NCBI RefSeq assembly: GCF_026914265.1
Contig: NC_069132.1
Span: forward strand, 30,126,932 to 30,190,931
Reading direction: 5' to 3'
DNA: 64,000 nucleotides
Source: Mya arenaria
Lineage: Eukaryota > Mollusca > Bivalvia > Myida > Myidae
The translations under genes were made by a program, and so were the position numbers. The notes beneath the pieces were generated by a model. The model worked only from the letters and a program-made list of their open reading frames with translations, searched no databases and was not told the origin of the DNA. The stretch's first letter is position 1. Every line of letters begins with the position of its first letter. Shown in pieces: positions 47,300 to 58,068 of the stretch.

Positions 47300-50200
47300 C
47301 ATGCCTGTTCACTGATCAGTCTGAAACAGGACCAATATCAGTCTAAAATAGTACAAATAGTTCACTGATTAGTTTGATATAGTATCAATAATTCACTGAA
47401 CAGTCTGAAATTATACCAATAGATTACTGATCAGTTTGAAATAGTACCAATGTCGGTCTTAGATACTATCAATAGTTCACTTATAACCTAATAGTGTGCT
47501 AAAGGAACACTAATCCGTTTAAAATGCAAAAGGTACCAAAAATTCACCAATCAGTTTAAAAAAGTACTTAAAGCTAACTGATCAGTTTGAAATAGTACCA
47601 ATGTCGGTCTAAAATAGTACCAATAGTTCACTGATCAGTCTGAAATAGGACCGATAGCTCACTGATCAGTCTAAAATAGTACCAATAGTTCACTGATCGG
47701 TCTGAAATAGTACAAATAGCTCACTGATCGGTCTGAAATAGGACAAATAGCTCACTGATTGGTCTCAAATAGTACCAATAGCACACTGATCAGTCTAATC
47801 AAGTACCACAATCAGTATATAATTGTATCAATAGTTCACTGATCAATCTGAAATAGAGCCTATAGCTCACTGATCAGTCTGAAATAGTACCAATAGCTCA
47901 CTGATCAGTCTCAAATAGTACCAATAGCACACTGATCAGTCTAAAATAGTACCAATAATTCGCTGATAAGTCAAACGAAGTACCAAAATCGGAATAGAAT
48001 TGTAATAATGGCTCACTGATCAGTCTGAAATAGAACCAATAGCTTACTAATCAGTCTGAAATAGTACCAATAACTCGCTGATCAGTCTAAAAGAGTACCA
48101 AAAGCTGACTGATCACTCTGAAATAGTACCAATAGTTCACTGGTCAGTCTAAAATAGTACAAATAATTCACTTATAAGTCTCACCAAGTACTAAATTCAG
48201 TATAAAATTGTATCAATAGTTCACTGATCAATCTTAAATAGAACCGATAGCTCACTGATCAGTCGAAAATAGTAACAATAGCTCACTGATCAGTCTGAAA
48301 TTGTATCAATAGTTCACTGATCAGTCTGAAATAGTAATAATAGCTCACTGATTAGTCTTAAAAAGTAACAATAGCTCACTGATCAGTCTGATATAGTAAT
48401 AATAGCTCAATGATCAGTCTAAAAAAGTAACAATAGCTCACTGATCAGTCTGAAATAGTACCAATCGCTCACTGATCAGTCTGAAATAGTAACAATAGAT
48501 CACTGATCAGTCTGAAATAGTAACAATAGCTGACTGATCAGTCTGAAATATTACCAATAGTTCACTGATTAGTCTAACTAAGTACCAAAATCAGTATATA
48601 ATTGTATCAATAGCTCACTGATTAGTCTGAAATGGTAACGATAGCTCACTGATCAGTCTAATCAAGTACCACAATCAGTATATAATTGTATCAATAGTTC
48701 ACTGATCAATCTGAAATAGAGCCTATAGCTCACTGATCAGTCTGAAATAGTACCAATAGCTCACTGATCAGTCTCAAATAGTACCAATAGCACACTGATC
48801 AGTCTAAAATAGTACCAATAATTCGCTGATAAGTCAAACGAAGTACCAAAATCGGAATAGAATTGTAATAATGGCTCACTGATCAGTCTGAAATAGAACC
48901 AATAGCTTACTAATCAGTCTGAAATAGTACCAATAACTCGCTGATCAGTCTAAAAGAGTACCAAAAGCTGACTGATCACTCTGAAATAGTACCAATAGTT
49001 CACTGGTCAGTCTAAAATAGTACAAATAATTCACTTATAAGTCTCACCAAGTACTAAATTCAGTATAAAATTGTATCAATAGTTCACTGATCAATCTTAA
49101 ATAGAACCGATAGCTCACTGATCAGTCGAAAATAGTAACAATAGCTCACTGATCAGTCTGAAATTGTATCAATAGTTCACTGATCAGTCTGAAATAGTAA
49201 TAATAGCTCACTGATTAGTCTTAAAAAGTAACAATAGCTCACTGATCAGTCTGATATAGTAATAATAGCTCAATGATCAGTCTAAAAAAGTAACAATAGC
49301 TCACTGATCAGTCTGAAATAGTACCAATCGCTCACTGATCAGTCTGAAATAGTAACAATAGATCACTGATCAGTCTGAAATAGTAACAATAGCTGACTGA
49401 TCAGTCTGAAATATTACCAATAGTTCACTGATTAGTCTAACTAAGTACCAAAATCAGTATATAATTGTATCAATAGCTCACTGATTAGTCTGAAATGGTA
49501 ACGATAGCTCACTGATCAGTTTAAAATAGTACAAATAGCTCGCTGATCAGTCTGAAATAGTACCAATACCTAACTGATAATTCTAACCAAGTACCAAAAT
49601 CAGTATAGAATTGTACCAATAGCTCCCTGATCAGTCTGAAATAGTAGCAATAGGGTACTGGTCAGTCTGAAATTGTACCAATAGCTCACTGATCAGACTG
49701 AAATAGTACCAATAATTCACTGATGAGTCCAACCAAATACCAAAATCAGTATAGAATTGTATCAATAGCTCACTGATCTGTCTGAAATAGAACCAAAAGC
49801 TCACTGGTCAGTCTTAAATGGTACCAATAGCTCACTGATCAGTCTGAAATAGTACCGATGGCACTTTGATCTGTTTAAAAAGGTACCAATAGCTCACTGT
49901 TCAGTCTGAAATAGTACCAATAGTTCACTGGTCAGTCTAAAATAGTACCAATAATTCATTTATAAGTCAAACCAAGTACCAAAATCAGTATAGAATTGAA
50001 TCAATAGTTCACTGATCAGTCTGAAATAGAACCAATACCTCACTGATCAATCTGAAATAGTACCAATAGCTCCCTGATCATTCTAAAAAAGTACCAGCTC
50101 ATTGATCAGTTTAAAATAGCACAAATAATACGCTGATAAGTCTAACCAAGTACCAAAATCAGTATAGAATTGTATCAATAGTTCACTGATCAGTCTGAAA

Positions 50201-51365
50201 AAGTACCAATAACTCACTGATAAGTCTGAAATAGTACCAATAATTCGCTGATAAATGTAACCAGGAACCAAAATCAGTATAGAATTGTATCAATAGCTCA
50301 CTGATAAGTCTGAAATAGTACCAATAATTCGCTGATAAATGTAACCAGGAACCAAAATCAGTATAGAATTGTATCAATAGCTCACTGATCAGTCTGAAAT
50401 AGTACCAATAGCTCACTGATCAGTCTGAAATAGTACCAATAGCTCACTGATCAGTCTGAAATAGTACCAATAGCTCACTGATCAGTCTGAAATAGTACCA
50501 ATCGCTCACTGATCAGTCTGAAATAGTACCAATCGCTCACTGATCAGTCTGAAATAGTACCAATAGCTCACTGATCAGTCTGAAATAGTACCAATAACTT
50601 ACTGATTATTCTAAAATAGTACCAATAGCTCACTAATCAGTATGGAATAGTACCAATAATTCGCTGATAAATGTAACCAAGTACCAAAATCCGTATAGAA
50701 TTGTATCAATAGTTCACTGATCAGACTGAAATAGTACCAATAGCTCACTAATCATTCTAAAATAGTAACAATAGCTCACTGATAAGTCTGAAATAGTACC
50801 AATAACTCACTGATAAGTCTGAAATAGTACCAATAACTCACTGATCAGTCTGAAATAGTACCAATAACTCACTAATCATTCTAAAATAGTAACAATAGCT
50901 CACTGATAAGTCTGAAATAGTACCAATAACTCACTGATAAGTCTGAAATAGTACCAATAACTCACTGATCATTCTAAAATAGTACCAATAGCTCACTGAT
51001 AAGTCTGAAATAGTACCAATAATTCGCTGATAAATGTAACCAGGAACCAAAATCAGTATAGAATTGTACCAATAGCTCACTGATCAGTCTGAAATAGTAA
51101 CAATAGCTGACTGATCAGTCTAAAATAGTACCAATAATTCACTTATAAGTTTAACCAAGTACCAAAATCAGTATACAATTGTTCAAATAGTTTACTCATC
51201 ATTCTGAAATAGTATCAATATTTTACTGATCAGTCTACTATAATACCAGTGGTTCACTGGTCAGTCTGAAGTAGAACAAATACTTCATTGGTCAGTCTGA
51301 AATAGTACCAATAGTTCACTTGTCAGTCTGAAAAGTACCAATAGTACACTAACAAGTCTGCAATA
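47300..51365. repeat. 31-bp minisatellite, ~4 kb
   Basis: Consensus AATAGCTCACTGATCAGTCT then GAAATAGTACC; each unit centres on the palindrome ACTGATCAGT. Some units are replaced by a longer variant containing AACCAAGTACCAAAATCAGT then ATAGAATTGTATC. Segment 47791-48653 is repeated as 48654-49516 (offset 863 bp) with no differences that I noticed, which indicates a recent duplication. Copies decay towards both ends. Non-coding; it separates genes B and C. Confidence 0.95.
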
Positions 51366-52811
51366 TCTTGATATTTTGAGTCTTGGTATGACAGAAATTT
51401 GTTAGATAATTGTTTGAGATAAATACAACGTGCCATATATTTCAGATAATTCTTCATACATCTGTAAAAAAGCATTGGATCAATATGTCCTGGAGATTAA
51501 TACCAGAAACTGACGTAACGTGCCGAATTTAGCAAAATGTATAAAGCAATGATTCATAATTATGTCATTGAAGAAGTATTAAAGTCAGTGGGTTTTTCCG
51601 CTTATTCAAAAATAGACATACGTCACCTATCAATTTAGACACATCATCTAAAGCAATCGTGCCAGAAACCCTTCAAGACGATAATAGATCTTTTGGTGAT
51701 TTCTTTTGTACAGTAACAAATCCTTTCAAACATGTTAAGTAAATACGAAAAATTTAATTATCGAATTTCTACTTAAAGTGTTACTTAATACCTATTCTGT
51801 GTCATGGTCAATCCTTGTTTTTGTATTTATAATATATAAGGGCCTATAAATGATTTTCCTTGTTTCAATGGAACTCCTTTTTGTGTAATAGGCTAAGAAG
51901 TCAGCCCTTAGTGCATTTAAAAAAAACTTCATTAAATTGGCTTCTTATTCCTTAATAATGTGCTTGTCTAATACTAGCTTTACTTTTGCAATTTCAGTTT
52001 TATCACTATTTATTTGGTTCCAGTTATTCTAGTTTTGGGGTATTTCTAGTGTATATGTTTTGATCAAGAGAAATGCAACACTAACAGACAGTTACTTTTA
52101 CCAGTCAGTATTCGAATTGCATTCCCCGTAATTTCGCGAAAAGTATGCAAATGAAATGGTAAATAGTGTATCAATATATAGCTTTATAGAACTTAACCTC
52201 GTCTTTTTAGAGCTTTACCTAAGTTTATTGTAATTATGTTTATTCAAATGAGGTCCGTGCTTGCTCCGCGGCGTTATCCCGCCGATGGACGAAGAGGACT
52301 GTCTGGCAAATTCAAGAAAGGCGGTGTTAACATGCCAAGTCTTGGCCCGTGAAGGGATGCTATCAACAAAACACCGAACTACATATTTAACACATGGTGA
52401 GCGATATCATTACGAGTTTAAATAAGTTTACATGTCACACCGATAGCATCACAGTTAGCCTGGTTGATTCGAGGGCAGCGGCATTATGTTCCTCCAGCCA
52501 ATACCATGTTTTGGTACTGCCGAAAAGACCCAACAACTACCGACTGGCACCCCTCTAGTGTGACTTAGTTCAGGACAAATGTGTGTAAATAGTTAGAATC
52601 AAAATTCAAAACCAACTCAACCTGATTTGGTAGTGCCAAAAATATCTACACCGACCGAAATAGTGTACAGTAATATAGTATTACTGAAAATAATAAGTAT
52701 GTGGTGAATATCCGAATTAAAAATCAACTGAAGTCTGTTATCACAAAACATTATTATGTCGAACAGTATTTTAACAAAATACCTGCTCCAAAAACGGCTT
52801 TCCTCTGGAAA
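51366..52811. other. Intergenic stretch, nothing firmly recognised
   Basis: A slightly GC-richer part (52240-52400) carries CGCGGCGTTATCCCGCCGAT but no consistent frame. No gene called. Confidence 0.5.
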
Positions 52812-52965
52812 TTTAGAAACAGCTTGTTAGTTATTCGAAAATATGCTAAAGTTCCATCAATTTTACGGATAACCTTATTATCTCCGACTTCTTGAGCATG
52901 GAACAGCATATTCATGTGAGACATTCAAACCGAAAATAGACGGGAAACAAGAGTTTTAGAAATTA
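52812..52965 (+). repeat. Upstream segment of gene C shared with 31895-32060
   Basis: Contains GGAAATTTAG, TTAGTTATTCGAAA and GACTTCTTGAGCATGGAACA, matching the other copy. It could include promoter elements of gene C. Confidence 0.45.
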
Positions 52966-53112
52966 CTATATTTGGGCTTTGCCTTAATAGTCAACTAAAT
53001 CAAGGCCATTCTTGTTTGTGTTATTACATTAGATACTATCATCCATTTCAATACTAGAAGTAGCTTATCTTGCTTGTATTAGCATTCAAAATTAGGAACA
53101 TTTATTCAGAAA

Positions 53113-55033
53113 ATGGATTTGAAATGTGTTTGCCTGTTATCTTTAATGTTAACACATGTCCAAGGAAAGAACAGAGAACATAGAGCGGTCAAATTGCTTC
53201 CAATTATTTCGACTGCCGTTGAAATTGTGGATGCGATTTATGATATCTTTTCGCCTGAGCCCCGCGTCGTTTCTCCCAAAGATTTAAGGATAACAAAAAG
53301 GGAAATAATATCATCGTTTTCTGACAAACTTGATGTTGTCCAAGCACAGCTGTACGGAACAATTAGGGAGACTCTGTCACTATCTAAAATCGACGAGATC
53401 AACTATAGAGTACAAAGTGTTTTGCTCGATTTGAGAGATTATCTTTTAGTGAATGGCAGTGAAAGGATCACCAAAAAGGACGAATTTGAAAGCCAAGCTG
53501 CGCTTAGAATCGCAGATATTCGAAGTCTTCCATCGCGATTAGAAAAGTCCCTTACGACCGCTGACAAATCACTGCTGGAACTGATGGCTGCTAATTCGAA
53601 ATGCAACATGTCTGGAATAAACGAATTTAAAAACTTTTATCTCAATCTTACAGAAACGGCTATAATAGTCGACCTTTCCTACAAAAAGCTTAAACAAAAC
53701 AGTTCTCTCAAAACGGAATCAGAATGGTGGAATGGTCAACTTCTACAAATGACCAAAAGTTTTGAAAACGAAGATAAAGCATGTAAAAGCAAATTCCTCT
53801 CACTGTTGGAAAGCGATTTAAAGACAATTGATGGTGCCGAAGAGCTATCAACTAATGTACATCAGAAGTATATTTGGTATATTATTGATATATTCATCCT
53901 ACAACAAAATGGTGATGGCGAAGAAATCTACATCGACGGCAACGCCTCAACAATGCTGACTTTAGGCGTGAACGGTCTTCGCAAATATGCCCTGTATATA
54001 GATAAACAAACGAGATTCAACACAATCAAGTGCCTATTATTGAAGACAAACGCCCGATCGCCTTCAGTTGACGCTTTCATTCTTGATATTGGTAAGAAAT
54101 ACAAAAATGTATTTAACAAAACTGTTGTTATATTGATCCTTGTAGAATCAAAATCAATGTATCGAATAAATAACAAAAGAATGTTTTTATTTGTTTAGTT
54201 GATAAGAAAAGATGAGAAATTTGATTCTAGAGAATTTTCCTTATACATTGTATTTGAATAACACAATAAAAAATTCAGAGACAAGCCCGTAAGTCGAAAA
54301 TTCAAAATGTCAAATACAAGCCCTCTTTAGAGGCAGAGATGAAGAATTCTGATTTCCGTTCGAAAATTGTCAATATTGATATACGGATTTCCATTTTTAT
54401 CCGATGTCACATTAATTGCCAATTTACAAAGCGTTAAATTGAGTCAAAAGCTAGTAGATCAACTATAACAACCTTTTTCCCTTTTAAGACACCCCTGTAC
54501 CGGGTTATGTTTCCACAATTGAAGGAAGTTCCAAAAAGACCACATTCTTCTATGATGAAACTGATTCGTCAAAGTCATGTCATCCAACTACGATCCCAGA
54601 TATCGTGATAATGTAAGTTGTTCGATGCAAATCTACAGCTGGTTAAAACATAACAAAACTTTTTTTTGTCTTTAGTTTAGCTTACAGAGTAAACTTTGGT
54701 AGTTGACGATTAGACAGCTCTGTCAGATCATGAAAATTAGCTTCAGTTTCTTCTTTTGATTCGATAGGCTTAACACTTTTCATGTTAATAAAACTTTTTT
54801 TTATTTGTGATATTTTAAACAAAGTTCCCCAAAAGTAGCGAATCACGAAATATTTTCTCACATTCCATTATCCATTTTCTTTCAGAGATCAGGTCGAAAT
54901 TGGGGCAATTGATGGATTGGGCACGGGAGCCATTGTTGGTATCGCTATTGGTTCAGTTACTGGATTTATTGCTCTGGTTGCCGTTCTTTGTTGGTGTTGT
55001 CGTAGAAATAAATGGCGTTATAGACGGCCATAG
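53113..55033 (+). CDS. Gene C: type I membrane protein, paralog of genes A and B
   Basis: Exons 53113-54091, 54489-54612 (124 bp) and 54886-55033 give 416 residues. Signal peptide MDLKCVCLLSLMLTHVQG, then an ectodomain with FSDKLDVVQAQLYGTIRETL, KIDEINYRVQSVLLDLRDYL, IRSLPSRLEKS, LLELMAANSKCNMSG, SEWWNGQ and VHQKYIWYIIDIFIL. Exon 2 gives DTPVPGYVSTIEGSSKKTTF FYDETD...SCHP. Exon 3 gives DGLGTGAIVGIAIGS, a hydrophobic helix ending LCWCC, and a basic tail RRNKWRYRRP. The Cys after the helix could be palmitoylated (inference). The first exon can be read through its donor for 35 codons, but the conserved GTAAGA donor and the in-phase paralogous exons show that splicing is the normal form. Proteins A, B and C can be aligned over their full length up to the tail. 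No known family recognised. Confidence 0.87.
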
Positions 55034-55136
55034 TGAATATAGAATATGGACGAAAATTGAACATGTTTCAATAAACGAATTAGCTCAAATAATGTAACAA
55101 ATTGAATAAGTAACACTTTGTGCTGTTCATCTTTTA

Positions 55137-55142
55137 AATAAA
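55137..55142 (+). terminator. Poly(A) signal of gene C
   Basis: AATAAA about 105 bp after the stop codon of gene C. Confidence 0.55.
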
Positions 55143-55260
55143 CTCAAACGTGTGAATTCATCTACATGAAGCAGACGGACGGACATAAGTGGTTTAATCG
55201 TGTATGTGATAACATAGTCCTTTATAATCGCAGTAAATTGTATAAAAGACAAACACGCAG

Positions 55261-56177
55261 TAAGGTTTGGTTTGGTATAGGATCATGATAAGGGTACGGT
55301 TTGGTTTGGTATAGGATCATGACATCGGTACGGTTTGGTTTGGTATAGGACCATGACAAGGGTACGGTTTGGTTTGGTATAGGATCATGACATCGGTACG
55401 GTTTGGTTTGGTATAGGACCATGACAACGGTACGGTTTGGTTTGGTATAGGACCATGCCAAGGGTACGGTTTGGTTTGGTATAGGATCATGACATCGGTA
55501 CGGTTTGGTTTGGTATAGGACCATGACAACGGTACGGTTTGGTTTGGTATAGGACCATGACAACGGTACGGTTTGGTTTGGTATAGGAGCATGACAAGGG
55601 TACGGTTTGGTTTGGTATAGGATCATGACAACGATCAGGTTTGGTTTGGTATAGAACCATGAGGACGGTACGGTTTGGTTTGGTATAGGACCATGACAAC
55701 GGTACGGTTTGGTTTGGTATAGGACCGTGACAACGGTACGGTTTGGTTTGGTTTGATATAGGACCATGACAACGGTACGGTTTTGTTTGGTATAGGATCA
55801 TGACAACGGTACGGTTTGGTTTGGTATAGGACCATGACAACGGTACGGCTTGGTTTGGTATAGGAGCTTGACAACGGTACGGTTTGGTTTGGTATAGGAC
55901 ATGACAACGGTACGGTTTGGTTTGGTATAGGACCATGACAACGGTACGGTTTGGTTTGGTATATGACCATGACAACGGTACGGCTTGGTTTTGTATATGA
56001 CCATGACAACGGTACGGTTTGGTTTGGTATAGGACCATGACATCTGTACGGTTTGGTTTGGTATAGGACCATGACATCTGTACGGTTTGGTTTGGTATAT
56101 GACCATGACAACGGTACAGTTTGGTTTGGTATAGGACTATGACAACGGTACGGTTTGGTTTGGTATAGGACCATGAC
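55261..56177. repeat. 34-bp minisatellite, about 27 copies
   Basis: Consensus GGTACGGTTTGGTTTGGTAT then AGGACCATGACAAC. Copies are well conserved, with GGATC, GACATC and AAGGG variants. All three minus-strand frames stay open because the unit lacks stops and 34 is not a multiple of three; the resulting 102-245-residue frames are translations of the repeat, not genes. Confidence 0.95.
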
Positions 56178-56789
56178 ACTTTTAGCATGGGCTTTAACAT
56201 TTGAACAAAAGGTTCCGAGATCATCTCCAGGATGGATGTCAGGATAGGTTATGCTTTGTTTATCTTCATCAAAATTAAGATTGTAAGTACACGACAAATG
56301 TTGATGCAAAGAATTATAGCCGCAGCTATATGGATTATATATACATATTTACACCTCAACTTCCATTCCTTAAATGAACTGCTTTTCGGCAATTGCGTTC
56401 ACCAATCGATGAACGCAACATCTTCGCATATGTTCGGATCGTTATTCATTGCATAACAATATACATGAAAGCTATTGATCTTGCTATTGGTTGTATTGTG
56501 TCTGCAGGTCCCGTAAAATATAGATCAACATTTTTAAAAGTGTTAGTTTATTATATTTTAAATATATTGGTACCACAAGTGTTTCAATTTTACGTTTTAA
56601 AGTGATTTCAAGTGGTTGATCTTTTCCCGCGTTATTGTGACGTCATTTGAAAAAAAAATGTTTCCGGTTGTAGTCGGGTCGTTCTATTTACCGAATGGGT
56701 AAGAACGGGTTACTGAAAGGTTTTCTTAAATGAAATGAAGTAGTTTTTAACAATTCTTGAATGAAATAATGAACTATTGGTGTAAATAT
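56178..56789. other. Non-coding stretch, nothing recognised
   Basis: No supported exon or repeat, apart from the low-complexity A run at 56653. Confidence 0.5.
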
Positions 56790-56943
56790 AAGGAATGAAT
56801 TGCGGGGTTGATGTCATTATCGGGGATATGAACGCAATTGGGTTGGTCAAAGTACGCGTGGAGTCCTTCGGACTCCACACACATTGACCAACCCAATTGC
56901 GTTCATACCCCGATAATGACATCAAGCCCGCAATTCATTCCTT
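56790..56943. repeat. Near-perfect long hairpin, ~154 bp
   Basis: AAGGAATGAATTGCGGGGTT, GATGTCATTATCGGGGATAT and GAACGCAATTGGGTTGGTCA pair with their inverses at 56884-56943 with very few mismatches. A smaller hairpin GTGGAGTCC-TTC-GGACTCCAC sits at the centre. High arm identity suggests a young foldback/MITE insertion or ongoing arm homogenisation. Confidence 0.9.
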
Positions 56944-57539
56944 AAATAATTACATATATTGATGTTTACATGGCGTTACTAACGCCTTGAGAAATTAAGT
57001 TAAAGCAGTTGTCTAGTTGTGACATAGAAACCATGACATTTATATCAATATAAAACTAAACCATTGCCAACATTACTAGGAGTACTAAGACCAAAGGTTT
57101 CCCAATTTAAAATTGCGAACATTTATGTGTATGACAAAAAATAAAAAAAGTTGTCAAAACGGTAAATCTGTAAGAGGGCAGCTTTAAGCAAGAAAGTGCT
57201 ACTGAGTGTTTTCTCCCGTTCTAAGCTGACAAGACGTCATTGGGAACCTTTGATTCTGATTTTGATTCTGATTATTGATAATTGTAATCCTATTTGCAAT
57301 TTGAAACTCAATGAATGTATCATTCCTTTCATATATCATTCCTTTCAGACAACTTTAACCTCATTGTACTCTTTGTTTTCACATAATTATGTATTTACTA
57401 TGTGCCTGCATAATGCCTCGTTATACTAAGCACTGATAATATCCTCATGTTTGTAAACTCTGTTTGCATTGAGTTTATGAATAAACTTTGAAACTTTGGA
57501 ATCTACAGCAGTGAGAATTATTTTGAATATCAGTTTGCT
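56944..57539. other. Non-coding stretch, nothing recognised
   Basis: No supported gene or repeat. Confidence 0.5.
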
Positions 57540-57790
57540 GGGGCCGTATTCAATAAGCATCTTAGTAACAATTTTCAACTTTAATATAGTGAAAAGTTGT
57601 CTTTTTTCTAATTTTAAGAAAACGAATAATGTTTGTACACCAAAACTATAATAATAAGCAAGAAAATGGTCTTAACAATATATGCATATGAATAAATCTG
57701 ATGAAAAGTACCAGGTATTTAAAATATTCGATGTCAAAAATTACGACATTCTCACTAAGTTGAAAATATTCACTAAGATGCTTGCAGGGC
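57540..57790. mobile_element. MITE-like element with partial TIRs
   Basis: GGGGCCGTATTCAATAAGCA TCTTAGT at the left and ACTAAGATGCTTGCAGGGC at the right are partly inverse (AGCATCTTAGT). The left end matches a phrase common in molluscan repeats. The body is AT-rich and non-coding. Confidence 0.5.
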
Positions 57791-58068
57791 GTTACGTCTG
57801 TGTAACAATGGTGACCTGTTCACTATAAAATACTTAACTCAAACAAACAAATTTCAATTTATTAGTACAGAACAGTCAAAAGCTTAGATAATAAATAAAG
57901 ATGCAATGGCAAAGACGATGACCATTTTACCCGTTAGAGAGATCTATCTACGTGATATCGAAGGTTTGCTGTGAGTCTCAATATGAGACACTGCTCATCA
58001 CCGGAATACATGTAATGCTTTCATGAAAGTATTTCAGAAAAAGTTCCACGATTTAGGGTAAAGTTGAC

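Noticed and set aside
54092-54198. Extension of gene C exon 1 to a stop at 54198
   Set aside because: This is intron read-through; the GTAAGA donor and in-phase exon 2 are conserved in all three paralogs.
55222-56309. ORFs of up to 245 residues on the minus strand
   Set aside because: All three frames are open through the 34-bp minisatellite; the protein is only the repeat translated.
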